Source: Ryuthela nishihirai (lineage: Eukaryota > Arthropoda > Arachnida > Araneae > Heptathelidae). Taken from it: a stretch of 64,000 nucleotides of DNA. Positions 19,165 through 30,157 of the stretch are shown here, in pieces (the first letter of the stretch is position 1; every line of letters starts with the position of its first letter). Below the pieces are notes generated by a model, which saw only the letters and a list, made by a program, of their open reading frames with translations, ran no database searches and was not told the origin of the DNA. Where the stretch lies: NCBI GenBank assembly GCA_038380435.1, contig JAWZYU010000028.1, forward strand, positions 26,830,201 through 26,894,200. Direction: 5' to 3'. The translations under genes and the position numbers were made by a program.

Positions 19165-19587
19165 ATAAATAGTGTATCTGATTTTATTGTCATTGTGATT
19201 TCTTTCTTAACGGTTTTGAAAAGGTTTACCTAAACCCTATACGAACTAGCGAGACAAAGATGGCTGTCAAAAACTATAGGCAGAAAGTGATGGCTAATTT
19301 CCCAGACAGCGGAATTACACAGAAAATTGCGTGTAAACGCCCAGAGGAGTTTTAAGTGAATCTCAAAATGTGTTACAGGGACTTTACGCTGCAAACTTTT
19401 TCACATGTCTTGGCGTGTACAAATGTGATAGCATTAAGCAATTATGGTGTAAACGTCTATTCCAAAACATTCTTTATACGTACCTACAAGAGAAAAACAC
19501 AGGAAATAAGAATCTTAAATTTTCTTCCAACATGAACAACCTAACTCGTTTGTGCGTGTAATTTTACTCCCGATATGAAAGAGATTA

Positions 19588-19788
19588 ATGTTCGCAGTAA
19601 AACATTCTTTACCAATAGCGCAGTCCATACGTTTGCGCTGTAATACCCAAAGAAAGTTCGTGAAACCTGTTTTAGAGCAGTGGGGTCAAGTGTGCATGCA
19701 AATGTACCAAAGACAGTTTGCTTTTACGTTCAAGTGGTTTGACACCCCAGTACATATCAACAAATATAGTAAACTTAGGTGGTATTAA
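19588..19788 (+). CDS. Unrecognised 66-aa ORF, right arm
   Basis: Same peptide as 13151-13351, from a true ATG. A 31-aa ATG-started frame (MAVKNYRQKVMANF) lies upstream at 19260-19355. The two may be exons or fragments of one decayed gene. Confidence 0.2.
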   Translation: MFAVKHSLPIAQSIRLRCNTQRKFVKPVLEQWGQVCMQMYQRQFAFTFKWFDTPVHINKYSKLRWY

Positions 19789-20117
19789 AATGAACAGTGA
19801 TAAAGATGGAGAATAGTTTCTGAATTTAAATAAGTGATATCAGAATATTTGTTATGTCTTAGAAAATAACGGGAGTGAAAAGCCATTCAGGCCTCGAGTT
19901 TTTCAAATCCTCCCCTGCCAGTGTCCCGACGGAGTTGCGTCTTTCAAGGACATCGTCTGTCTCCATAATGTTGCTCGGCTGCGTGGTCGCCTATTGCGGC
20001 TTTAATACGTCGACTCGTAAAAAATCACGCGTCCTGTGGCAACTTGAAACACACAGACAACGATGTTTTAAACTGAAAGCACGGTCAGAGTGCAAGACCT
20101 CAGACGTAAAATCTTAA

Positions 20118-21497
20118 CCCTTTGATGTCCGTACATTTCCCCGTGTACGAGTCAACTTACTCATCAGAAAAGTGTATATTTATGGCGTTTTTAATCATCA
20201 GTCCGTGAATATAGCGTGTGTATTTAAATCATCAGACTGTGAATATCTCAATATGACCTTTGCCAGCTTTTTTCAGTTCGCCCTAAGAATATGGAAACTG
20301 GTTTGTCCACATATCGATGGTGCAACCTAGAAAAACACGCTGGGTTTGATTTTTTAACCCCTGGGTAGTGCGCCAAAGTTTTGATTTAAATCAGTCAAGT
20401 GAATATAACCTGTGTATAGGGTTGGTCCTCATATCGGTGGAGCATCACAGAAAAACAAGCTGTGTTTGATTTTTAGCCCCTGGGGTAGTGTGTTGCAGAA
20501 AAAGCGTACCGTCAAAGTTACGAGGGTTTTTAGAAAGATCCTTTAACCCTTGGGGTGTTGTATTGCGGTTCAGCATCTCGATGTCTAAACTTTTGTATAA
20601 GAATTTTCGAAAAATAGAGAATTCCCGTCGTGAAGGTACATTACGGTCTCAGCTTTGGTAACGTTTAAGTGTGTTTCTGCTGTCCAGAATATTCAAGAAG
20701 TACGGGTTGACCTGGGTACTTTTTCGCATTAAACTTCTAGAATTATTTAGATGTTGACTGGATTACTAGAATTTTTCCCCCGTCTGATGTTTTCAGATAT
20801 TTCTGTATGCAGATCTCGAAAAGTTTTGATGTTATTTACTGTTCTATTCATTACTAAAAGCTTTCGTAGTAAACCATAATAGTTAATCATATGAATCAAA
20901 GAGCCTGACTCAATGCTTTATACTTTGGTAGTCGATTCCAACAGATGCATTGAATAAGTTGAACCATGCATTGTTTTAGCATGTACAGATCTTCTTCCGG
21001 GTCAAATCCTCTGCTTTAAGCAGAATCAAAAACTGCTTTATAATTGTCTAGAGCAAAATTAATTCCCAATTGTGTTTCTGTATGCACATCTCAAAAAGTG
21101 TTTTTTTTTTGTTAAACATTATCTTATTTTTATTGGTGTGTACAACCTAAGTTATAATACGTGGACATCCACTGCAGGATTACTAGAAATAATTTTTTGT
21201 TATACATTATCTTATTTTTATTGGTGTGTAGAACCTAAGTTATAATACGTGGTCATACAACGTACGCTTACACGATAATATATTTCACTTACACGTAAAA
21301 TTTATTCACGCCTTTATATCTTGACTGATAAATTATGTATTGTACGTAAAATGAATCACACCTTTATGACAAACATCGTGAGCATATTTTAAAACGTACG
21401 GTAAATTACACTCAAACGTAATATTTAAAATGATAGTACTTTGATCGTTAAATTATGTAATTCAGGCGCACAGGTCATGCTTCGCTAACGGTGTGCT
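20118..21497. other. Non-coding interior of the right arm
   Basis: Mirror of 11441-12821 with the same direct repeats and two GATTTAAATC copies (20383-20392, 21513-21522). Confidence 0.6.
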
Positions 21498-21623
21498 ATG
21501 ACGCCGTGCCGCGATTTAAATCAGAAAGTTTCTCTTCATACGAGAAAGAATCTGTGTACAGGAAATGTGAGAGTTAAACCCTTCTCCCACGATCACGTGA
21601 CCTCCCGTGGCGTCCGTATTTTT

Positions 21624-22193
21624 TTAACATTCCGCCTGCGTGGGCGATTTCTGCCAACGGGCACCATACTGCCTCAGGCGGTAGACAAATGCTGTTACGT
21701 GTGGGTCCGGTTGGGACGTGAATATAGCTTTGTATTTGGCGGACCTGAAGCTGTTGGAGCGCGTCACTACGTAGCCGGGAGTCGCACTTGCCTGCGCGAT
21801 GTCGGGCGCAGGCGCAGAAGATGCTGCAGCGGTGGGGACGCTTGGCGTCGGGGGCCTTCTCCACGCATCTGGCGACGTCTCTTTAGGCTGAGGCGTAAGG
21901 TACGGGGCTTGGCGGAGGTGCTTGGCAGGTCGGTGGGCCGTGGCTGTCCGGTGGCACTTGACTGGCCGGAGTTATCTCTCGGCTGGCTGGAGGTGCTCGG
22001 TCGGCCGGAGGCATCTCTCGGCTGTCCAAGGGTCGGTCTCGAGGTCCGCATAGCTGATTCCAACTCGATACGCAGAAGGATATCCTCGAGCTCTCCCTGA
22101 ATCCGACTTAATGCCGCAAGTTTCTCGCCGTATGACAACTCCATGACGGTATGCGCATTCGCGGGTACTCCCCCTCCCACCAATGACATTCAT
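21624..22193 (-). CDS. GC-rich Ser/Pro-rich reading frame(s), right arm
   Basis: Mirror of 10766-11314 with a 21-bp in-frame insertion (QPRDNSG unit). The frame from 22189 (140 aa, to 21767) is intact. The alternative frame from 22193 ends early at 21972 but reopens in the C-terminal half. Substitutions near 21895 change Trp to Leu in one frame and Ala to Thr in the other. Function unknown. Confidence 0.4.
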
Positions 22194-22759
22194 TTTTTTT
22201 TAATTTCGTTTCTACCTGCGTGCTCGCCAACGGTCGCTTTCAGTAGGAATCTGAGTTTCCCACGTGACCTCCCGTGGCGTCCTTTTTTTTAACATCCGTC
22301 TGCGTGCTGATACGCATGGGGGTAAGAAATGGGGGTCGTCATTTTTTAAATTTCGTTTCTACCTGCGTGCTCGCCAACGGACATTTTCAGCAAGAATCTG
22401 GGTTTCCCACGGGACCTGTCGTGGCGTCCTTTTTTTAACATCCCGACTGCGTGCTGATACGCATGGGGGTAAAAAATGGGGGTCATCATTTTTTAAATTT
22501 CGTTTCTACCTGCGTGCGCGCCAACGGACATTTTCAGCAAGAATCTGGGTTTCCCACGTGAACTTCCGTGGCGTCCTTTTTTAACATCCCGTCTGCGTGC
22601 TGATACGCATGGGGGTAAGAAATGGGGGTCGTCATTTTTTAAATTTCGTTTCTACCTGCGTGCTCGCCAACGGACATTTTCAGCAAGAATCTGGGTTTCC
22701 CACGGGACCTGTCGTGGCGTCCTTTTTTTTAACATCCCGTCTGCGTGCTGATACGCATG
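22190..22759. repeat. Subterminal ~149-bp tandem array, right arm
   Basis: Inverted counterpart of 10200-10769, with four unit starts at matching positions and only scattered differences. Confidence 0.85.
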
Positions 22760-23093
22760 GGTTGTCATTACAAGAATCCCACGGTCAGCCCGACGCTAGG
22801 AAAAGCATACGGTTGGCAGCCCTAGACCGTTGCTCACCTAAGGAGTCAAAGACCTCTCCAACACTTCCGGTAGAATATTGACCAACAACTGCTAGGGTAG
22901 CACACACGTGTGGGGGTCGACACTTCCGGACGCGCCCCTCCCCAATGTGGGAAACCAAAAATTAAACCCCCCTCAAAAATTAAACCCCCCGCCGTCAGCG
23001 TGTGCAGCGGAGATAATTTATTCACACAAGGACGCCACCGTGTGCAGTGGACCGGAGATAATTTATTCACACCAAAGATAAGGTCCTACTACT

Positions 23094-23099
23094 AGAGAG
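23094..23099. repeat. Right 6-bp target-site duplication AGAGAG
   Basis: Follows the last base of the inverted repeat. The next bases (ATAAAAG) do not match the left flank. Confidence 0.6.
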
Positions 23100-23829
23100 A
23101 TAAAAGTAAAATAATTAGCCCTGGCATTCCATTTTTGAGATTAACTTTAAGCAAGCTGAAGAACTGTATTATACGGGATATGTATTTCAAAAATAACACG
23201 AAATAATAAACAAATTTCACATTTAGTATTCATTTTTTGTCATAGCTAAATCAACGTATTATTTTTATATCCGTTTTGCAATCATTATTTGCTCCGTTAT
23301 GTAGACAGGTAAATATACGTATATGATTACAAGACCCTCTAGTTCCGCCTAAAGCACTACCAATGTAGAGAAATGCCATATTCACCACTAACTACGGTTA
23401 GAGGCAAGACAGTACCATATAGATGCAGCTCACCCCACGACTAGCTATGGCGAACAGTACTATAGGAGTAAAGCTCATCCATCGGTCAAAACCTAAATTT
23501 AATCTATGTCCCGGTTAGCCACAAACAAGGATATAGAATCCAAGTTGCCTCGGCTTCCGTGACTGGGACTCTTTAGTCGGGCCCTTCCGTCGGGGCCCTG
23601 TCCAACATGACCGGACCTAGTCAGTCAGCAGGTCCCTCAACTTCTGAGATGGAAATCTTATCCTGTTCAACCGTTGACTAATCCGGACAGCATAGCCTTC
23701 GACTTCATTAGGCCTTCAAGCCCCCCCCCCCCACCACCTCGTCAAAGTGGTCCCGTATTTGGGGGGGGGGCGTTATGTAGACAAACACAGCATTTATTTT
23801 GTGAATCAGTTCTACGTCGTCTGCTTATC
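23100..23829. other. Unique right flank, no clear gene
   Basis: 23500-23700 is less AT-rich and holds a 24-codon frame (MTGPSQSAGPSTSEMEI) resembling the start of a transposon protein, but it stops at once. A C tract (near 23720) and a G tract (near 23761) face each other. Confidence 0.35.
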
Positions 23830-24100
23830 ATCGTTTTGAACAATACGAATTTTTCCATTACGGCCACCGCCCGGAATCTTAACGTTATTTTAAGGATTAC
23901 ACAAATGAGCATGCGCTGATATACGACAGCGATGCCACAAATGAACATGCGCTGAAATACGATAGCGATGACACAAATGGATAGCGATGAACTGCTGGAG
24001 GCAGGTTATCACTCTGTAGCAGCCCTTGATATTTGATTGGCTGATTCTACCAAAACAAGCACAGTCAAAGATCCTGCTGCTTAGCTAATATATCATTTGA
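23830..24100. repeat. Unclassified interspersed repeat
   Basis: CAATACGAATTTT, CCACCGCCCGGAATCT, TGCGCTGAAATACGA and TTGATTGGCTGATTC occur in the same order as in 38317-38510 and 6930-7520. It contains a short internal duplication around ACAAATGA(A/G)CATGCGCTG. Confidence 0.55.
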
Positions 24101-24330
24101 CTGTGGCAGGCTCAACAAACCTAAACGTTCTGCCAAGATGTGTTTGAATTGTGTTACCAATTTTTTCTTCTGCCAAGGTAGGATGTTTATGTATGAACAA
24201 TTTAAGAAGAACATTAGATGTGAAAATATAGATTGTGTTGAATATTTGATCTACAATGGAATGCTAATAATGCATTTTAACGAACCATTTCTTGGTTTGC
24301 GATGTTTAGATCAGTGGTCTCCATGCACTC

Positions 24331-25078
24331 TATTTCTGACTTGCAACTCAGAGGACTCTTTATCCATGCACACAGAGGACTCTTTCGCCATGCACTCAGA
24401 AGACTCTTTCTCCATGCGCTCAGAGGACTATTTCGCCATGCACTCAGAGGACTCTTTCTCCATGCACTCAGAGGACTTTTTTCCATGCACTCAGAGGACT
24501 ATTTCGCCATGCACTCAGAGGACTTTTTCTCCATGCACTCAGAGGACTACTTCGCCATGCACTCAGAGGACTCTTTCTCCATGCACACAGAGGACTCTTT
24601 CTCCATGCACACAGAGGACTCTTTCTCCATGCACACAGAGGACTCTTTCTCCATGCACTCAGAGGACCCTTTCTCCATGCACTCAGAGGACTCTTTCTCC
24701 ATGCACTCAGAGGACCCTTTCTCCATGCACTCAGAGGACCCTTTCTCCATGCACTGAGAGGACTCTTTCTCCACGCACTCAGAGGACTCTTTCTCCACGC
24801 ACTCAGAGGACTCTTTCTCCATGCACACAGAGGACTCTTTCTCCATGCACTCAGAGGACTCTTTCTCCATGCACTCAGAGGACCCTTTCTCCATGCACTG
24901 AGAGGACTCTTTCTCCACGCACTCAGAGGACTCTTTCTCCATGCACTCAGAGGACGCTTTCTCCACGCACTCAGAGGACTCTTTCTCCATGCACTCAGAG
25001 GACTGTTTCTCCATGCACACCGAGGACTCTTTCTCCATGCACACAGAGGACTCTTTCCCCATGCACTCAGAGGACTGC
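24331..25078. repeat. 24-bp minisatellite, about 31 copies
   Basis: Unit TTTCTCCATGCACTCAGAGG plus four bases. Because 24 is a multiple of three and the unit has no stop in several frames, long frames are open on both strands (24138-25100 plus, PCTQRTLS repeats; 24547-25062 minus, MEKESSEC repeats). Variants are point changes (CACTCAG/CACACAG, CATG/CACG). Coding use is unsupported. Confidence 0.9.
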
Positions 25079-25822
25079 GACTCGATACCAGCAGTTCTAA
25101 TAATATTTTAAACCCATTTTATTAACATATAACTTATTTTTGCAATTCCTTGTAAAATATGTTAAACATAACCAAAGTAGACAACTGTTCAAGTGATAAT
25201 TTCAATTTCAAATTCAAATTAATTTCACACTTTTGATGCATTACAAACATGTAATTTAAAACTTATAATAGCAAAAGGAATTAATGTTTTTCTTTTCCAA
25301 AGTAAGTAGACAATTTTGAAAGTGTAAAATTCAAATTACTATTATTATACTATTCAAATAACTGTATAAATACTAATACAATACTGATACAAATAGAAAT
25401 TATTATTACTATTTACTAAGAATAATTCAGTTTAATATATATATAATTTATAATCGAAACTGAGTCAAAAAAACAGTAAACCTACATACTGTTTTAGAAT
25501 ATTTTTCAAGAACAATTTTTAAAATACTATTAGAGAGGGGAGGGAAAATACACATCAATATATATTCAGAGAAAGATAAATACCATATCAGAGAGCCAAA
25601 TACTGAAGGTCAGTAGAAAGGATAAGAACGCCTTTCCGATTTCGCTCCCCCGCCCCCCGAGAATATTTGTTAAATAATGCGTTTTGAGAACAGCTGAGAA
25701 AAAAGGGAAAGGAATATATGCATTAAGGAACGTCTTTTCCCTCCAAATAGTTCAATCCAATTCAATTCAATGTCTAAGGCGTCTCCCGAAAACATTTCTC
25801 CGACATTCGGGCCCTGCCTGTA
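25079..25822. other. AT-rich spacer
   Basis: Very AT-rich with microsatellite-like TATA runs near 25435. Nothing recognised. Confidence 0.4.
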
Positions 25823-26670
25823 CAGTTGGTCAAAAAAGTATCCGAACACTGTGGTTGATTACAGAATTCAGAAGAAATATCTGGCAATGATTTTTTTTTA
25901 GAAATTAGTGATCTGGCAACCTTCGTGTCACGTGATTACAGAATTCAGGAAAAATATCTGGAGCGTGTACAGCAACTGTACACGTTCCAGATTTTTTTGG
26001 AGCGTGTACAGCAACTGTACACGCTCCAGTTACCGTTCACAGCAAACTGGAGAGTGTGCAGTCACCGCACACGCTCCAGTTTGCTGTGAACAGTAAATGC
26101 ACACGCTCAATATTTCCCTGAGTGAGCCCACACGATCCAGGTTTTTGTGAGCTCACACGATCCAATGTGCTGTGAACATTAACCGCAACCGCTCCAGTTT
26201 GCTGTAAACGGTAACTGCACACGCTCCATATTCATTGCATTATATATTCGTACGCACTATATATATTAAAAAATATCCGAACACTATGGTTGATTACAGA
26301 ATTCAGAAAAAATATCTGGCAACGATATTTTCAGAAATTAGTGATCTGGCAACCTTCGTGTCACGTGATTACATAATTCAGGAAAAATATCTGGAGCGTG
26401 TATAGCAACTGTACACGCTCCAGTTACCGTTCAGACTGGAGCGTGTGCAGTAACTGCACACGCTCCAGTTTGCTGTGAACAGTAACCGCACACGCTCAAT
26501 ATTTCCGTGAGTGAGCCCACACGATCCAGGTTTTTGTGAGCTCACACGATCCAATGTGCTGTGAACATTAACTGCAACCGCTCCAGTTTGCTGTGAACGG
26601 TAACTGCACACGCTCCATATTCATTGCATTATATATTCATACGCATTATATATTATTAAAAAAGCGACTG
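25823..26670. mobile_element. Long composite Tc1-type MITE (double module)
   Basis: TA-flanked, terminal repeats CAGTTGGTCAAAAAAG and AAAGCGACTG. The interior repeats the whole hairpin/GTGAACGGTAACTG module twice (about 25930-26240 and 26360-26640). This explains its 848 bp against 603 bp for the reference copy. Confidence 0.8.
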
Positions 26671-26954
26671 TACTAGTCGAAGTGCTCCATCAAAATAGCT
26701 TTGTCACGAGCCGCCACTGAATATAAAGATACACGTGAGATGACGTGTAATTTAATCAACCCCTGATTCTTAAATGTTTGACCGATTTCGATTAACATTT
26801 AAAATAATAGAGAGCAATGAAACGTCATGGTGTTACAAATCGAATGATTGTTTATTTCTGATGAATCGGTATATTTCATGTTTGTCGGTCGGTAAACACA
26901 GAACTGTTGTGTGCAATCAGAAAATTTATGCATGTGATAGCTATTTCAAGACGT

Positions 26955-27251
26955 TGGGTTGTTTACTTTTGAGTGGCACTTTTTTGCACACCATGGGCTA
27001 AATTGCCAGGTCACAAGGACCCCGAAGGCTCAGAGAAGGTTGGGGAGGGGACCCACTGGAACAGCTGTTAGGAGACAGATGGTAGCCTCCCGTCAAGGCC
27101 ATCCAGCGTGTTCTTTAACGTGCACAGGGTATGTCTCTCCCGCACACGGAGCCACGGCTTAACGTCCCATCCGACGGACGGCGACCTTTCCAAGCCCATC
27201 GGTGTCCCCTACTGACCGTGATCAGGGCGGAGAATTTTGCGGAGATAAATA
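26955..27251 (-). mobile_element. Thr-tRNA-derived SINE, 5'-truncated
   Basis: 13-bp duplication TATTTCAAGACGT (26942-26954 and 27252-27264) brackets a copy that stops at GGAGATAAAT, before the tRNA head. Clean evidence of truncated retroposition. Confidence 0.9.
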
Positions 27252-27482
27252 TATTTCAAGACGTAATTGCCGTTAAGAATACAGTTAATTATACGCATAA
27301 AGATATAAATATGGATTGAATAATAGATAGCAAAGAATCCCTCCCCCCAGATCAGGCCCATTACCAGGATTTAGTCTGGGGGAGGAGTCGGAGAATAAGA
27401 CTTGAGTAGGATTTCTCAATTACCAAAATATTCCACAGGACAGAAAAGATTAAAATGACATTCTATTTGGAATAAGAATAAG

Positions 27483-27987
27483 ACAACACGAAGGTTGCCA
27501 GATCACTAATTTCTAAAAAAAAATCGTTGCATAATATTTTTTTATGAATTCTGTAATCAACCATAGTGTTCGGATATTTTTTAATATATATAATGCGTAT
27601 GAATATATAATGCAATAAATATGGAGCGTGTGCAGTTACCGTTCACAGCAAACTGGAGCGGTTGCGGTTAATGTTCACAGCACATTGGATCGTGTGAGCT
27701 CACAAAAACCTGGATCGTGTGGGGGTCACTCACGGAAATATTGAGCGTGTGCAGTTACCGTTCACAGCAAACTGGAGCGTGTGCAGTAACTGCACACGCT
27801 CCAGTTTGCTGTGAACGGTAACTGGAGCGTGTACAGTTGCTGTACACGCTCCAGATATTTTTCCTGAATTCTGTAATCACGTGACACGAAGGTTGCCAGA
27901 TCACTAATTTCTAAAAAAATCGTTGCATAATATTTTTTATGAATTCTGTAATCAACCATAGTGTTCGGATACTTTTTTGAGCGACTG
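27483..27987 (-). mobile_element. Composite Tc1-type MITE, left end missing
   Basis: Begins inside the core at ACACGAAGGTTGCCAG and ends in the terminal repeat GAGCGACTG before TA. Confidence 0.8.
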
Positions 27988-28299
27988 TACGCATAAGTAA
28001 CGACATTTGGGAAAAACAGTACGCATAGGTAAAGACCAGGCTTCGATGTTTTGCGATTCAGAACCAGATTACTGTTTAACGTCTCGTTTATGCCTCTTTC
28101 TGTTTTAGCGGCCTTTTCATTTCAGAACAAAAGCCGATTAGCTGGAAGGAAACATAGTTTCTTACACTGCAGTAAACAAAAAAGACAGTAGTTCAACTTA
28201 TAATTTACGTCATGTATTTCAATATAAAATAATAACTGTAAATTTATAATCGGGGAGAAGTCGAAAATAGATACCCCAATGGCCAATCAGCAGAAATAT
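27988..28299. other. Unassigned spacer
   Basis: I see no gene or repeat. Confidence 0.35.
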
Positions 28300-28710
28300 G
28301 CGGTAATGCTTATATGTGACATCGCTGAAGAAAATGGTTGATGTCTTTGATGGTGTAACATTTTTCATACCTAGTTGACACGGTTCGAATCCCACTCAGG
28401 ACGAAAACGAATTTTTTGAAGTGTTTCTTATCTACAGGACATTTTCCTGTGGTGCATTATAACTGATTTATCCATTTTACGCTGTGAGTGACAAATATGA
28501 GTTCACTCATATGAGATCAGACAGCTTGATTACTGAAAAAGAGGGCACCAGAGGCACATAAACAAAATATGCGAGAATATTGATGTCACATTGCTAAGGG
28601 AAATGGCCAGTGTTTGTGATGAATTGAAATGACGGTGAAGTGTTTATCATACCTGGGAAGTTTCTGGGAGACGAGGGTTTGAATCTCTCTCAGGACAAAG
28701 TCAATTTTGT
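28300..28710 (+). repeat. Two tRNA-like SINE relics in tandem
   Basis: Related ~110-bp stretches near 28330-28440 and 28600-28710 share a B-box-like GGTTCGAATCCCAC / GGTTTGAATCTCTC followed by TCAGGACAAAG-type sequence. Probably two old copies of a third SINE family. Confidence 0.35.
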
Positions 28711-28743
28711 TTCAGCTAATTTATTCAAGGACACACATATATG

Positions 28744-28821
28744 CACAATTGTATCAGAATAATATGACCATCTACCTTCATATACAATGGCAGCTGGTCA
28801 TATTATTCTGATACGACTGTG
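28744..28821. mobile_element. 78-bp TA-type MITE
   Basis: Terminal inverted repeats TTGTATCAGAATAATATGACC and complement, TA on the right. Same family as 63477-63895. Confidence 0.7.
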
Positions 28822-29690
28822 TATATACATTTTTTTGCAAGATTTATTTTTTTAAATACCACTAAAACGGAGAGGAAAATGCATATATATATATCTGTAA
28901 AGAGAGAAATATAAGTAAAGACTAAGATAGTGAATTGAATCGAAAAACACCGCAATTTGTTTACACTTCATTTTTTTTCCGGCGAAAAATCATCGAAACT
29001 ATTCAGCTAATGAAGTTAGCAAAACTAGTCAGCTAAATGAACTATTCAGCGAAACTATTCAGTTAATGAAGTTAGCAAAATTAGTCAGCTAAATGAACTA
29101 TTCAGCGAAACCTTAATATTTCATTTAGAGAATAGATGAAAAAAATATATATTACCTAAAATATATATAACAGTTTCATCCGTTACAGTTCAATTTCGTA
29201 TCAGACATCAGACAGGGCTGTATCTGTGTGTGTGGCGGGGGGGGGGGAGTAGAGCCGCCATCTCCACCTTTGAAAATCTTAGTAACAGGAACGAAGTCGA
29301 AAAAAACTGACACTTATCCCTGATGCAACGTTAAAGCTCTTATGGGAATATCTTTGGCAGCTTCAAATGTTGCAAACTGAGAAAAGGGGAAATATGCAAT
29401 CTGAATTGAAAATCTCACCTGCGGGAGACAGCTAACCGAATACTCAGACAGTAACGAAGGCTCATCGTGTTCGTTGCAGAGTCAGGGATGAGAGGGAAAA
29501 GATCAAAAGTCAACGATTTCTAAAGCTCTCAGCCTCATCCTTCAGTCCTTCCCTGAAGGAACGAAAGACTTTCAAGAAAGCTGAGTGACAAGAAGACAAT
29601 CTATCGTGGAATGGTTGTTGTTTTTGATATGATTGATCTTGTCTTCAAGAGCAATCCAAACAAAAAAAAAAACGAAGTCCAAATATGCTA
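28822..29690. other. Spacer with a 57-bp duplication
   Basis: A 57-bp unit (GAAACTATTCAGCTAATGAA) is tandemly duplicated at about 28994-29112. A G tract lies near 29237. No gene seen. Confidence 0.45.
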
Positions 29691-30052
29691 GGGCGGGGGT
29701 GGCTCAGTCGGTAGCTCGCCAAGCTCGTAATCTGTAGTTTCAGGTTCGAGTCCCAGCTGGGTCAGCGTTGAGATTTATCTCCGCAAAATTCTCCGCCCTG
29801 CCTACGGTCAGTAGGGGACACCGATGGGCTTGGAAAGGCCGCCGTCCGTCGGATGGGACGTAAAGCCGTGCCCCCGTGTGCGGGAGAGAGCCATATCCTG
29901 TGCACGTTAAAGAACACGTTGGATGGCCTTGACGGGAGGCTCCATCTCTCTCCCAACAGCTGTTCCAGTGGGTCCCCTCCCCCAACCATCTCTGAGCCTT
30001 CAGGGTCCATGTGACCTGGCCATCGGGGTCCATGTGACTGGACAACAACCCA
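29691..30052 (+). mobile_element. Thr-tRNA-derived SINE, full length
   Basis: Head GGGCGGGGGTGGCTCAGTCG with A-box TGGCTCAGTCGG and B-box GGTTCGAGTCC, then the full body. The tail partly repeats the GGGGTCCATGTGAC segment. Confidence 0.85.
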
Positions 30053-30157
30053 CTCGAACCTGGGTTGTTTTACCTCTGAGCGGCACTTTTTTGCACACCA
30101 TGGGCTGCATGGTGTGCAAAAAAGTGCCGCTCAGAGGTAAAACAACCCAGGTTCGAG
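30053..30157. repeat. 50-bp perfect hairpin made of SINE tails
   Basis: Arms 30053-30102 and 30108-30157 are exact reverse complements with loop GGCTG. Each arm is the SINE tail (TTTTACCTCTGAGCGGCAC) plus CTCGAACCTGGG. Confidence 0.9.

Larger units (their letters stand above)
9866..23093. mobile_element. 13.2 kb palindromic element with 6-bp target duplication
   Basis: Two inverted arms, 9866-16460 and 16480-23093, are joined by a 19-nt loop. By eye I count about a dozen differences between arms, including a 21-bp indel. Outer termini are AGTAGTAGGACC and its complement, flanked by AGAGAG. Arms encode a PC4-like protein, BED-like and PHD-like finger ORFs and a Ser/Pro-rich frame. I find no integrase, polymerase, protease, helicase or capsid motif. 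A 6-bp duplication with 5'-AG ends is typical of Polinton/Maverick elements; no autonomous Polinton gene is seen, so the assignment is tentative. It could also be an integrated inverted dimer of a small DNA virus or a foldback transposon. Confidence 0.85.
16480..23093. repeat. Right arm of the giant palindrome
   Basis: Inverted copy of 9866-16460. It is 19 bp longer, mostly through a 21-bp insertion in the GC-rich frame near 21970. Confidence 0.9.

Noticed and set aside
9866..23093. Palindrome as a pure assembly or library artefact
   Set aside because: Artefactual inverted reads give identical arms and no insertion-like ends. Here the arms differ by a 21-bp indel and several substitutions, the flanks are different, and a direct repeat abuts both ends. 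I cannot fully exclude it without reads.
9866..23093. Densovirus or other parvovirus integration
   Set aside because: Hairpin ends fit, but no Rep helicase or phospholipase-type capsid motif is visible in any frame.
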